Positions 32,818 to 40,945 of a stretch of DNA of 64,000 bases are shown in pieces (the stretch's first letter is position 1; every line of letters begins with the position of its first letter). Below the pieces are notes generated by a model. That model saw nothing but the letters and a program-made list of their open reading frames with translations, was not told where the DNA came from and made no database searches. Origin of the DNA: JABCPE02 sp963518845 (GTDB lineage Bacteria; Bacteroidota; Bacteroidia; Flavobacteriales; Weeksellaceae). The stretch lies in NCBI GenBank assembly GCA_963518845.1, contig CAUQKV010000007.1, positions 7,928 through 71,927 on the forward strand. The letters are read 5' to 3'. The translations under genes were made by a program, and so were the position numbers.

Positions 32818-33507
32818 TTATAAAACAAATTGCTCGATGACTTCATCACTTTCTATAATGCCGTCTTTTAGGAAGACATTTCTTTTTGTCTGTGCTGCTA
32901 CATCGGGTTCGTGGGTTACGATGATGATGGTTTTTCCTTGATTGTTGATTTCCTGTAGAAGTTTCATAATGTCATGGGTGGTTTTGCTGTCCAAAGCTCC
33001 TGTCGGTTCATCGGCAAGGATAATTCTCGGATCAGTGATTAAGGCTCTGGCGATGGCTACTCTTTGTTTCTGCCCTCCCGAAAGCTCGTTCGGCAGGCGG
33101 TTTGCCCAGTCTGCAAGACCTACTTTTTCTAGATAATCTAAGGCTCTTTGGTTTCGTTCTTTTCTGCTTACATTTTGATAATAGAGCGGAAGAGCTACAT
33201 TTTCCAAAGCGGTTTTATAACTGATGAGGTTAAACGACTGAAATACAAATCCTAAAAACCTAGAGCGGTATTCTGCGGCTTTGGCCTCGTTGAGGTGTTC
33301 TATGGGAATGCCGTCCAGCTCGTAGATTCCGCTGTCTTTTTGATCCAAAATCCCTATGATGTTCAGTAGAGTGGATTTCCCAGAACCTGATGAACCCATG
33401 ATGGATACGAACTCGCCTTCTGAAATATCCAGATTGATTCCCTTCAAAACATGAAGTTTGGATTTTCCGATATCGTAGGATTTTTGTAAATCTTTAATAA
33501 AAACCAT
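32818..33507 (-). CDS. ABC transporter ATP-binding protein (MacB/LolD type)
   Basis: The 229-residue ATPase has Walker A (GSSGSGKST), the Q-loop (VFQSFNLI), the signature LSGGQKQRVAIARAL, Walker B with the family extension (IILADEPTGALDS) and the switch His (IVTHEPDVA). These are standard for the LolD/MacB group that drives mechanotransmission permeases. It is the first gene of the unit, under a -7 box at 33541-33548, and should power the two permeases that follow. The exported substrate is unknown; antimicrobial peptides, siderophores or lipoproteins are possibilities for this family. Confidence 0.95.
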   Translation of the reverse strand: MVFIKDLQKSYDIGKSKLHVLKGINLDISEGEFVSIMGSSGSGKSTLLNIIGILDQKDSGIYELDGIPIEHLNEAKAAEYRSRFLGFVFQSFNLISYKTALENVALPLYYQNVSRKERNQRALDYLEKVGLADWANRLPNELSGGQKQRVAIARALITDPRIILADEPTGALDSKTTHDIMKLLQEINNQGKTIIIVTHEPDVAAQTKRNVFLKDGIIESDEVIEQFVL

Positions 33508-33540
33508 ATGAATTTATTTAAACGGCAGCAACATTTTTGA

Positions 33541-33548
33541 CAAATTTA
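33541..33548 (-). promoter_or_regulatory. -7 box TAAATTTG of the MacAB-like operon
   Basis: A perfect match on the minus strand 33 bases before the ATPase ATG. The 150 bases upstream are AT-rich with no other clear element. Confidence 0.5.
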
Positions 33549-33699
33549 CTAATTTTGTGATAAATATTCATTAAATTTATACAAAAAAAAATAGGATTTT
33601 ATAAAAACTCTTCTCATATTTGTCTTAACAAAATAAATATGAATAAAGATTTTTGTTAGGCGTTTTTAAATGAATTATTAACTTTTAAATTTATAAAAA

Positions 33700-34383
33700 A
33701 TGAAATTTAGCGTAGTTTTTTTGCTTATATTCAATAGCTTTTTATTTAGCCAGATAAAAGTAGATTCTGTGATTTTATCAGATAAAGCGAATTTAGAAAA
33801 CTTAAATAACTATCGTGAAAAACTTAGTAAAAATAAGTTAGACCTGTCTTATCATATGAAATTTAGTGGGATTTTTCATCGTAATGGGGATAAGAATCCT
33901 ATGGTTTTTACTGGTAAAGCAGAATATAAAAATGACTTGTTTTTAAATAATATTCACTTTAGTGAAAATATAAAAAAGGAAGAAGAAACGACTTTGTATA
34001 ATTTTTTTAACCAAATATACAATCTCGCCTATACCTACTATTCATTTTCTCAGGACAAAAATAGTATTCTGAGTGATTTTTATTGTATACAAAATGAAAA
34101 TGACCAGTGGAATTTCAAGGTATATAATAAAAATACAAAAGGGAAATTTAATAAAAATACTTCTGATAGAATGAACTTTGATATTGTATTAGACAGAAAA
34201 GGAATGGTTCGGCATATATTTACTTTTTCAGAAACATCTAAAGGATTCAATAGAAAAGGAAAAGATTATATAGAAATACATCTAAGTGTAATTGACAAAA
34301 AGTATAAAATAGAATACATAAATGGTAATATTATCAATCCAACTACTAATGAGAAGCTAATGTTTAATATTAATTTTGAATAA
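33700..34383 (+). CDS. Secreted protein of unknown function
   Basis: The 227-residue protein has a signal peptide MKFSVVFLLIFNSFLFSQ and a mature part of beta-strand-like character (LDLSYHMKFSGIFHRNGDKN, VFTGKAEYKNDLFLNNIHF, KKYKIEYINGNIINP). It lacks Cys pairs or enzymatic motifs beyond one Cys. I do not recognise the family. The gene is very AT-rich and stands alone on the plus strand, divergent from the exporter operon. No consensus promoter stands out in the 190 bases upstream. Confidence 0.6.
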   Translation: MKFSVVFLLIFNSFLFSQIKVDSVILSDKANLENLNNYREKLSKNKLDLSYHMKFSGIFHRNGDKNPMVFTGKAEYKNDLFLNNIHFSENIKKEEETTLYNFFNQIYNLAYTYYSFSQDKNSILSDFYCIQNENDQWNFKVYNKNTKGKFNKNTSDRMNFDIVLDRKGMVRHIFTFSETSKGFNRKGKDYIEIHLSVIDKKYKIEYINGNIINPTTNEKLMFNINFE

Positions 34384-34475
34384 TTGATGAGCGTAAAAAA
34401 AATAATTAAGTTAAACAAAAAATAGTTTTTTACAAGAAAAATTCTGATATTCGCCAAGAAAAAAATGATAAAATA

Positions 34476-34613
34476 ATGGAAGCAACATTTGAGAAACTAA
34501 TTTCTTATATTAGTAAAAACCCGCGAATTGTAACAAAAATAGTGGCTTTAGTTTTCTTTTTGTATTTTTTTGGATACAAAATAGGAAAAACGATGGCATT
34601 GCTTGATAGATAA
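34476..34613 (+). CDS. Small single-pass membrane protein (45 aa)
   Basis: Frame from ATG at 34476 to TAA at 34611. A charged N-terminal helix (EATFEKLISYISKNPRIVTK) leads into a hydrophobic segment (IVALVFFLYFFGYKIG) and a polar end (KTMALLDR). The composition is that of a genuine membrane microprotein rather than random AT-rich frame. A second similar ORF follows after 11 bases. Function unknown. Confidence 0.45.
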   Translation: MEATFEKLISYISKNPRIVTKIVALVFFLYFFGYKIGKTMALLDR

Positions 34614-34624
34614 TTAAAAAAGAT

Positions 34625-34723
34625 ATGAATAAGAAAGTTTTATACACCATATTCCGTGTTTTAGTAATAGTTTTTGTGCTTGGAGCTGTTGCAGAGTCTT
34701 TTGGGCGAAGCATAAAAGGTTAG
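34625..34723 (+). CDS. Small single-pass membrane protein (32 aa)
   Basis: Frame from ATG at 34625 to TAG at 34721: basic start (NKKVLYTIFR), hydrophobic helix (VLVIVFVLGAVAESFG) and a short RSIKG end. Like the preceding ORF it ends its helix with a Gly-containing polar patch. Too short for firm calling; the placement between two other membrane ORFs supports it. Confidence 0.4.
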   Translation: MNKKVLYTIFRVLVIVFVLGAVAESFGRSIKG

Positions 34724-34749
34724 CCTGAAATATTTTAGAAAATGATATT

Positions 34750-35046
34750 ATGAAAATAAAATATATTGTATTAACTGTAATCGTTGTAGCTGTTTCATTT
34801 GTAGGTTATTCCTATTATCAATCTAATAAAAATAATGATAAATACATAGAATACGAAAAACAAGCTCAAAATGATATAAAAAACAATAAAAAGAAATATT
34901 ATCATTTCGGATTCGTTCCTATGAATAAGCAGAATGATTTGTTCGCTACACTTGATAAAAATAATGTTCAAATCATCAATATGGACTGCGCTGCTATTCC
35001 AGAATTAGTTCATTATAATGATGTGATACTGAGTAGTATAAAATAA
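34750..35046 (+). CDS. Membrane-anchored small protein of unknown function
   Basis: The 98-residue protein has one N-terminal helix (IKYIVLTVIVVAVSFVGYSYY), a Lys/Asn-rich polar stretch, and a small C-terminal part with FGFVPMNKQNDLFATLD and MDCAAIPELVHY. It is not a recognised family. It lies 4 bases before the TolC-like gene on the same strand, so the two are probably expressed together. That would place it near the exporter system, but the link is only positional. Confidence 0.55.
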   Translation: MKIKYIVLTVIVVAVSFVGYSYYQSNKNNDKYIEYEKQAQNDIKNNKKKYYHFGFVPMNKQNDLFATLDKNNVQIINMDCAAIPELVHYNDVILSSIK

Positions 35047-35050
35047 AAAT

Positions 35051-36382
35051 ATGAGAATTTATAAAATTATTTTCCTTGTTTTTTCCTTTTCTTTTTCTGT
35101 GGCTAATGCTCAGAAAAAGTGGACATTGCAGGAGTGTATACATTACGCTTTTGAACATAATCTGCATATCAAACAGAGCAGACTAGAAAAAATGAATCAG
35201 GAAAATAATCTAAAAACAGCTAAAAAAGAGCGTATTCCGAGCGTTTCGGCAACGGTGAGCAATACGGCTAATTTTGGGCAAAATCAAGATGTTTTCGGGA
35301 ATCACCGCAGGAATGATAATTTTAATAATTCTGTGAACATTGGTGCAAGCGTGACCCTCTACAACGGAAGCCGACTTGAAAAACAAATTCAAAAATCTCA
35401 GTACGAGGTGGAAGCCAGCACCTATGATTTGGAAAGGATAAAAAGCGATATTTCCCTTCAGATAGCCCAGCAGTATTTGAATATTTTGCTGAATAGAGAA
35501 GTGGAAAATATCAATAAATCTGCCTATGAAAATGCTCAGAAAGTCTATGAAAAAGCCGAAATAACCACCAAAGTAGGGACAACTTCTCAAACAGTTTTAG
35601 CGGAAGCAAATGCCTCTATGGCAAGGGAATACCAAAACATGAAATCAGCGGAAGTAAACACCAAAAACGCACTGTTTTCATTGGCTTTACTGCTTCAGCT
35701 GGAGGATTATAAGGACTTTGATGTAGCGGGCTGGGATGTAGCAGAAAATGTAGAAAAAACTGATTTTTCGGTAAGTGAAGTTTTGGAAAAGGCTTACAGC
35801 TGGCATCCGCAGATAAAGGGAGCAGAAGCGAGAATAAAAGTCTCTGAAATGCAGACAAAAATAGCAAATACGGGTTTCCTTCCGTCCATTACGGCCAGCG
35901 CAGGCGTTGGGACATTTTATTTCAATTCGTTTAATAATGATGGAGGCAGGAATTTCGGTCAGCAGTATAAGGATAATTTTGGTCAGCAGATAGGGCTTAC
36001 TGCAAACATTCCTATTTTTAACAAAGGAATTACAAAAATACAAGTAGAACAAGCTAAAATAAACGAAGATATAGCCAAAAACAACCTGCGGCAGCAAAAA
36101 CAAGAGCTTTTACAGAATATTCAAAAAGCAGAATACACGGCAGAAAATAACTTTGAGGTTTATAAATCTGCTGTGGAAGCCGAGAAAAGCTCAAAACTGG
36201 CATTGGATTTCATGGAAAAGAGCTATCAGGCAGGGAAATCATCTATCTACGACCTGAACACAGCGAGAAACAACTATGTAAATGCCCAAGGTTCGGCAGC
36301 ACAAGCGAAATACAATTATTTATACCAAGTCAAGCTGCTGGAGTTTTATGCAAAAGGTACTTTGGTCGGACTTGCAGAATAG
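35051..36382 (+). CDS. TolC family outer-membrane efflux channel
   Basis: The 443-residue protein has a signal peptide (MRIYKIIFLVFSFSFSVANAQ) followed by KKWTLQECIHYAFEHNLHIKQ, the standard opening of Bacteroidota TolC proteins. Two helical-repeat halves are visible (SQYEVEASTYDLERIKSDIS and EQAKINEDIAKNNLRQQKQEL), and the end contains YQAGKSSIYDLNTARNNYVNA, a TolC motif. It should form the outer-membrane duct of a tripartite pump. Its likely partners are the MacA-like adaptor and ABC permeases encoded divergently 1.5 kb away; together they would be a full set. Confidence 0.9.
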   Translation: MRIYKIIFLVFSFSFSVANAQKKWTLQECIHYAFEHNLHIKQSRLEKMNQENNLKTAKKERIPSVSATVSNTANFGQNQDVFGNHRRNDNFNNSVNIGASVTLYNGSRLEKQIQKSQYEVEASTYDLERIKSDISLQIAQQYLNILLNREVENINKSAYENAQKVYEKAEITTKVGTTSQTVLAEANASMAREYQNMKSAEVNTKNALFSLALLLQLEDYKDFDVAGWDVAENVEKTDFSVSEVLEKAYSWHPQIKGAEARIKVSEMQTKIANTGFLPSITASAGVGTFYFNSFNNDGGRNFGQQYKDNFGQQIGLTANIPIFNKGITKIQVEQAKINEDIAKNNLRQQKQELLQNIQKAEYTAENNFEVYKSAVEAEKSSKLALDFMEKSYQAGKSSIYDLNTARNNYVNAQGSAAQAKYNYLYQVKLLEFYAKGTLVGLAE

Positions 36383-36406
36383 ATTTTGGAGAAAAATATT
36401 TAAAAC

Positions 36407-36442
36407 AAAAATCCATAAAACTAATAGGTTTTATGGATTTTT
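36407..36442. terminator. Bidirectional terminator between tolC-like gene and fumC
   Basis: AAAAATCCATAAAAC pairs with GTTTTATGGATTTTT (one base bulged region) with runs of A and T outside. It separates two convergent genes. Confidence 0.65.
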
Positions 36443-36460
36443 ATAGTTTAATTAAAAAAC

Positions 36461-37843
36461 TTAAATCATATCTTTAGGATTGACCCAGCTGTCAAACTCT
36501 TCGCCAGTGAGCATCCCTGAATTTATAGCCTCTTCTCTTAGGCTTGTTCCATTGTTATAAGCGGATTTAGCGATTTTTGCGGCGTTTTCGTAGCCGATGT
36601 GAGGATTTAGCGCTGTGACAAGCATCAGTGAATTTTCTAATAAACTCTTGATTTTTAGTTTGTTAGGTGTAATTCCCGATACGCAGTGTTCATTGAACGA
36701 AATACAAGCATCTGCGAGAAGCTGCGCCGATTGTAGAAAATTGTAAGCCATCACAGGTTTGAAAACATTCAGCTCAAAATGCCCCTGCATTCCTGCAAAA
36801 GAGATAGTGGTGTCATTCCCAAGAATTTGCGCACAGACCATAGTAACTGCCTCTGGCTGAGTGGGATTTACTTTCCCTGGCATGATGGAAGAACCTGGTT
36901 CGTTTTCTGGGATGAAAATTTCTCCAATGCCACTTCTAGGGCCAGAAGCCATCATTCTGATATCTTGAGCTATTTTAAATAGTGAAACAGCAATTTGTTT
37001 CAGTGCGCCGTGGCTTTCTACGATGGCATCATGGGCAGCAAGCGCCTCAAATTTATTCGGAGCGGTGATGAACGGAAGTCCAGTGAATTCGGAGATGTAT
37101 TTTGCGACTTTTGTATTGTAGTTTTTTGGAGCATTTAGCCCTGTTCCTACGGCAGTCCCTCCCAGCGCCAACTCTCGAAGGTGTTCCAGCGTGTTTGATA
37201 AGGCTTTTAGTCCGTAATCCAACTGTGCTGCATACCCAGAAAATTCCTGTCCTAGAGTTAGGGGCGTGGCATCCATTAGGTGGGTTCTTCCTACTTTGAT
37301 GATGTCTTTGAAATCTTCAGATTTTTTAGCTAAAGAATCTCTTAGTCGTTCTACAGCAGGAAAAGTTTTTTCTACTAATTTTTTGTACGCCGCGATGTGC
37401 ATAGCGGTAGGGAAAGTATCGTTGGAAGACTGGGATTTGTTCACATCATCATTTGGATGAATAGAAGATTTTTCGCCCAAAGTTCCGCCGTTTAAGACAT
37501 GAGCTCTGTTGGAGATTACTTCATTTATATTCATGTTTGATTGAGTTCCAGAGCCTGTCTGCCAGATAACCAAAGGGAACTGGTCGGCTAGTTTTCCAGA
37601 TAGAATTTCGTCACAGACTTGGGCTATCAAATCTCGCTTTTCCAAAGGAAGTACGCCCAAATCACAGTTGGCATAGGCGGCGGCTTTTTTTAGGTATGCA
37701 AATGCTTCTATGATTTCGCTAGGCATGGAGCCTTCCTCACCGATTTTGAAATTGTTTCTAGAGCGCTCAGTCTGTGCTCCCCAGTATTTTTCGGCTGGGA
37801 CTTGCACTTCTCCCATAGTGTCTTTTTCTATTCTGAAATTCAT
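36461..37843 (-). CDS. fumC: Class II fumarate hydratase
   Basis: The enzyme of about 460 residues interconverts fumarate and malate in the TCA cycle. The superfamily signature GSSIMPGKVNPTQPEA is present. The active-site region SGTQSNMNINEVISNRA and the stretch KVGRTHLMDATPLTLGQEF confirm class II fumarase rather than aspartase or argininosuccinate lyase. I start at MNFRIEKDTMGEV; the longer frame to 37876 begins with TTG inside or before the -7 box at 37864-37871. It is convergent with the TolC gene and divergent from the pyrophosphatase-like gene. Confidence 0.94.
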   Translation of the reverse strand: MNFRIEKDTMGEVQVPAEKYWGAQTERSRNNFKIGEEGSMPSEIIEAFAYLKKAAAYANCDLGVLPLEKRDLIAQVCDEILSGKLADQFPLVIWQTGSGTQSNMNINEVISNRAHVLNGGTLGEKSSIHPNDDVNKSQSSNDTFPTAMHIAAYKKLVEKTFPAVERLRDSLAKKSEDFKDIIKVGRTHLMDATPLTLGQEFSGYAAQLDYGLKALSNTLEHLRELALGGTAVGTGLNAPKNYNTKVAKYISEFTGLPFITAPNKFEALAAHDAIVESHGALKQIAVSLFKIAQDIRMMASGPRSGIGEIFIPENEPGSSIMPGKVNPTQPEAVTMVCAQILGNDTTISFAGMQGHFELNVFKPVMAYNFLQSAQLLADACISFNEHCVSGITPNKLKIKSLLENSLMLVTALNPHIGYENAAKIAKSAYNNGTSLREEAINSGMLTGEEFDSWVNPKDMI

Positions 37844-37863
37844 GATAATAATTTTATTTGTCA

Positions 37864-37871
37864 CAAATTTA
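37864..37871 (-). promoter_or_regulatory. -7 box TAAATTTG of fumC
   Basis: A perfect match on the minus strand 20 bases before the fumC ATG. It is only 12 bases from the opposing -7 box at 37884-37891. Confidence 0.5.
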
Positions 37872-37883
37872 CTCAAAACTTTT

Positions 37884-37891
37884 TACCTTTG
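37884..37891 (+). promoter_or_regulatory. -7 box TACCTTTG of the pyrophosphatase-like gene
   Basis: A perfect match 19 bases before the ATG at 37911, facing away from the fumC promoter. Confidence 0.5.
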
Positions 37892-37910
37892 TGGAAATTT
37901 AAATTTAACA

Positions 37911-39167
37911 ATGAAGAAAATTTTATTCATCTGGATTAGTCTTTTTTTTCTAACTTCTTGTAAGAATAATGCACTGGTAAACAAGCCATCAGAGAAACAA
38001 TATGTTTTGTTGGTTTCTTTTGATGGATTTAGATATGACTATCCTGAGAAATTTAATTTAGAAAACTTTAAAAAACTGAAAGAAAAATCATCCTACGCAA
38101 AAGGAGTAATTCCTAGTTTTCCTAGTAAAACTTTCCCTAACCACTACACTATAATTACGGGAATGTACCCAGGAAGCCACGGACTGGTGGATAATAAATT
38201 TTATTCTCCAGCAGAGGACAAAATCTATTCTATCCCAGATAGAGAAGCTGTGCAAAATCCTAAATTCTATGGAGGGATGCCGCAGTGGCAGTGGCTTCAG
38301 AAGCATGGAATGAAGACCGCTTCTTATTTTTGGGTGGGTTCAGAGGCGCCTATACAAGGCGAATATCCTACCTACTGGAAACAATATGATTCTAATGTGC
38401 CTTACACCGAAAGAATCCAGCAGGTGATGGATTGGTTTAGACTTCCAGAGTCAGAAAGACCGCGATTTGTGACGCTTTATTTTGAATTTGTGGATACAGC
38501 GGGACATCAGACAGGGACAAATTCCGAAAAACTAAAACAAGAATTACAGTTAGCAGATGAGCTTTTAGGGCAAATCATGCAAGGTGTGGAGAATTTAGCC
38601 CTGCCAATAACTACCATCATCACGGCTGACCACGGAATGATAGATATGACAAGTGAAAAAGGGAAAATAATCATCACCGAAAACCTTGAAAACAAGTTAA
38701 AAGACAGAGCCGATATGATAAACAATGGTATGCACTGCCAAGTTTATCTAAAAAATAAAAACCAAAAAGAGGAAGTTTATCAAGAGATAAAACAATATTT
38801 CGCGGGGAACAGCCATGTGAAGGTGTATAAAAAAGAAGAAACACCAGAAAAATGGCATTATAAAAATCATAAAAATATAGGCGATATTTTGATTATTACC
38901 GATGCTCCATACTATATGGTAAAAAGCGAGAAAGACTTTTTAGCAAATAGAAAAGGCATCTGGGGAACTCATGGGTATGACCCGTATGTGACACCAGAAA
39001 TGATGGCGATTTTCTATGCTTTTGGGAATAAAATCAAGGAAAATAATGAGATAAAACCTTTTGAAAATATACACATTTATCCATTTATCAATTATATTTT
39101 AGGAGTAGAAAATCCTAAAAATATAGATGGAAAAACTAAGGTTCTGACACCAATTCTTAAAAAATAA
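37911..39167 (+). CDS. Nucleotide pyrophosphatase/phosphodiesterase-like lipoprotein (alkaline phosphatase superfamily)
   Basis: The protein has about 418 residues. It starts MKKILFIWISLFFLTSC, a lipoprotein signal with Cys17; the longer upstream frame lies in the fumC region and before the promoter. The metal site opens with LLVSFDGFRYDY (Asp) and the nucleophile Thr is in PSKTFPNHYTIITGMYPG, the classic NPP pattern. Later metal ligands are in DTAGHQTG, TADHGM and GTHGYD. It should hydrolyse nucleotide or phosphodiester bonds outside the inner membrane. The precise substrate is not determinable. It is followed by a terminator. Confidence 0.9.
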   Translation: MKKILFIWISLFFLTSCKNNALVNKPSEKQYVLLVSFDGFRYDYPEKFNLENFKKLKEKSSYAKGVIPSFPSKTFPNHYTIITGMYPGSHGLVDNKFYSPAEDKIYSIPDREAVQNPKFYGGMPQWQWLQKHGMKTASYFWVGSEAPIQGEYPTYWKQYDSNVPYTERIQQVMDWFRLPESERPRFVTLYFEFVDTAGHQTGTNSEKLKQELQLADELLGQIMQGVENLALPITTIITADHGMIDMTSEKGKIIITENLENKLKDRADMINNGMHCQVYLKNKNQKEEVYQEIKQYFAGNSHVKVYKKEETPEKWHYKNHKNIGDILIITDAPYYMVKSEKDFLANRKGIWGTHGYDPYVTPEMMAIFYAFGNKIKENNEIKPFENIHIYPFINYILGVENPKNIDGKTKVLTPILKK

Positions 39168-39176
39168 TAGATAAAA

Positions 39177-39206
39177 AAGAGATGCTTTTTGGGGCGTCTC
39201 TTTTTG
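39177..39206. terminator. Bidirectional terminator between pyrophosphatase gene and mntR-like gene
   Basis: AAAGAGATGC and GCGTCTCTTT form a hairpin with one wobble pair; A-run before and T-run after. It separates convergent genes. Confidence 0.6.
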
Positions 39207-39210
39207 TTTG

Positions 39211-39864
39211 TTAGATTTTCTGCACTAAAATTTTATCACAAACCATTTTGCTGAACGTTTCGGTTTTTCCATCAAACTCTATTTTCATTGATTGGTCAAA
39301 TTTCTCCACTTCTAAAATTTTCAGTTCAGAATTTAAACTCAGACTTCTATGATTCAGGTAAGTCAAAAACTCATCCGAGGAATCTATTACTGCTGAAAGA
39401 ATGACAGAGTTTCCTGCTTTACACTCGCTAAGTTTTGTTAGGTTTTGCTGAATGATGTTTCCCTGTTTGTCAGGAATAGGTTCGCCGTGTGGGTCTACTT
39501 TTGGGTAGTTCAGAAGTTCATCCATTTTATCAAAGAAAATCTCGGAATGGATGTGTTCCAGCTGTTCTGCAATTTCATGAACAACCTCCCAGCCGAAGCC
39601 CATTTTTTCTACTAAAAACATTTCGGTCAGTCTATGTTTTCTCACCACATGAGCGGCTTCTTTCTTTCCTAATGCTGTGATTTTTATCGGTTTGTAGCTT
39701 TCGTAGATAACCCAGTTTTTCTGAGAAAAATTTTTCATCATGCTGTTTACGCTGGGCATTTTTATGTTGAGCATTTTGCTTAACTCATTGACTGTGAAAG
39801 TGTCATCTTTGTCAATAAGATGAAAAATAGCTTTTAGATAGTTTTCTTCATTGAGTGATTTCAT
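39211..39864 (-). CDS. DtxR/MntR-family metal-dependent transcriptional regulator
   Basis: The protein has about 217 residues with a winged helix-turn-helix (NEENYLKAIFHLIDKDDTFT, NELSKMLNIKMPSVNSMMKNF) and a dimerisation/metal-binding domain (RKHRLTEMFLVEKMGFGWEVV, HEIAEQLEHIHSEIFFDKMDE). A C-terminal FeoA/SH3-like part follows. MntR/TroR members repress manganese or iron uptake genes when metal-loaded. The longer frame to 39885 reaches into the -7 box (39883-39890), so I start at MKSLNEENYLKAI. The dyad at 39903-39918 overlaps its promoter and suggests autoregulation. No metal transporter is next to it. Confidence 0.88.
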   Translation of the reverse strand: MKSLNEENYLKAIFHLIDKDDTFTVNELSKMLNIKMPSVNSMMKNFSQKNWVIYESYKPIKITALGKKEAAHVVRKHRLTEMFLVEKMGFGWEVVHEIAEQLEHIHSEIFFDKMDELLNYPKVDPHGEPIPDKQGNIIQQNLTKLSECKAGNSVILSAVIDSSDEFLTYLNHRSLSLNSELKILEVEKFDQSMKIEFDGKTETFSKMVCDKILVQKI

Positions 39865-39882
39865 AATCAGTATAAACCTCGG

Positions 39883-39912
39883 CAAATCTAACGATTATTT
39901 TTTAATCACAAA
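39883..39912 (-). promoter_or_regulatory. Promoter of the mntR-like gene
   Basis: On the minus strand TTTG at 39912-39909 and TAGATTTG at 39890-39883 are separated by 18 bases, an acceptable Bacteroidota promoter 18 bases before the ATG. Confidence 0.5.
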
Positions 39913-39918
39913 TGATTA
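39893..39918. promoter_or_regulatory. Candidate operator: overlapping dyads at the mntR-like promoter
   Basis: TAATCA-CAAA-TGATTA (39903-39918) is a perfect inverted repeat centred on the -33 element of the mntR-like promoter. GATTA-TTTTT-TAATC (39893-39907) overlaps it. The position fits an operator for the regulator itself. Confidence 0.4.
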
Positions 39919-39981
39919 TCTTTACACAAATTTTAGGTGAAAAAAGGAAATAAATAAAAATTTATTTTCAGTGATTAAGGT

Positions 39982-40920
39982 ATGAAGAAAGGAATATTTA
40001 TTTGGCTTCAGGCGGCGCGGTTGAGAACACTGCCGCTATCCGTGAGCGGTATTATTATGGGGGCTTTTATTGCCCGCTGGCGATTGGTTCAGGAAGGTGA
40101 ATTTTGGGATTATAGGGTTTTCCTTTTGGCTTTGCTTGTTACGATGCTTTATCAGATTTTGTCCAATTTTTCTAATGATTATGGCGATGGAACAAAGGGA
40201 ACGGACGATTTCCGTGATGAAAAAGCAGAGAGCAGAGCGGTGGCATCAGGAAAAATTTCAGCAAAGCAAATGAAAAAAGTAGTGATTTCGTTTGCGGTTT
40301 TGTCTGCGATAGCGACAGCGGCTTTACTTTATCTGGCGTTTTTTCCTGATTTTGTCATGGAATTTTTGGGTTTTATCGGTTTGGGGATGATGAGCATCTG
40401 GGCAGCGATAAGTTATACAATCGGCAAGAAACCTTATGGATACTTAGGTTTGGGGGATATTATGGTTTTTATTTTTTTTGGATTGGTGTCTGTAGGCGGG
40501 AGCTATTTTCTTTTTACTAAAACATGGAATTGGGATATTTTGTTTCCTGCTTCTGCGGTAGGGATGCTGTCCGTATCGGTGCTGAATCTCAATAACATGA
40601 GGGATATGGAAAGCGACCAAAAGGCAGGAAAAAAAACGGTTGCGCAGTGGCTGGGATTTAGGTATGCGATGATTTATCAAATTGTTCTCATGCAGCTGCC
40701 GCTGATTTTTATTCTAGTTTTCTTAATGAAAAACAATCTGCATGCACAGGGGAAATATTACGCTTTTATTGTGATGATTTTATTTTTTCCAATGGCAGCA
40801 CTCCGCCGAAACATCATGAAAGTAAAATCACCAAATGAGCTGGACCCATTTCTGAAACAAGTAGGGATAATTACCCTAATGATGGCAGTTTTGGTGGCTT
40901 TGGGATTAAATTATTTTTAA
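39982..40920 (+). CDS. menA: 1,4-dihydroxy-2-naphthoate polyprenyltransferase
   Basis: The 312-residue UbiA-family membrane enzyme attaches a polyprenyl chain to 1,4-dihydroxy-2-naphthoate in menaquinone synthesis. The first aspartate-rich motif is NDYGDGTKGTDD (NDxxD type) and the second is NNMRDMESDQKAGKKT (DxxxD). The start WLQAARLRTLPLSVSGIIMG is characteristic of MenA. About eight membrane segments are visible. It is followed after 25 bases by the MBL-fold hydrolase gene. Its upstream region holds a near-match box TATCTTTA (39916-39923) overlapping the regulator's dyad. Confidence 0.94.
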   Translation: MKKGIFIWLQAARLRTLPLSVSGIIMGAFIARWRLVQEGEFWDYRVFLLALLVTMLYQILSNFSNDYGDGTKGTDDFRDEKAESRAVASGKISAKQMKKVVISFAVLSAIATAALLYLAFFPDFVMEFLGFIGLGMMSIWAAISYTIGKKPYGYLGLGDIMVFIFFGLVSVGGSYFLFTKTWNWDILFPASAVGMLSVSVLNLNNMRDMESDQKAGKKTVAQWLGFRYAMIYQIVLMQLPLIFILVFLMKNNLHAQGKYYAFIVMILFFPMAALRRNIMKVKSPNELDPFLKQVGIITLMMAVLVALGLNYF

Positions 40921-40945
40921 GAAAGAAATTAAAAAATATAAGATT

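Noticed and set aside
34384..34475. Twelve-codon frame MSVKKIIKLNKK
   Set aside because: Too short, low complexity and without support from neighbouring signals.
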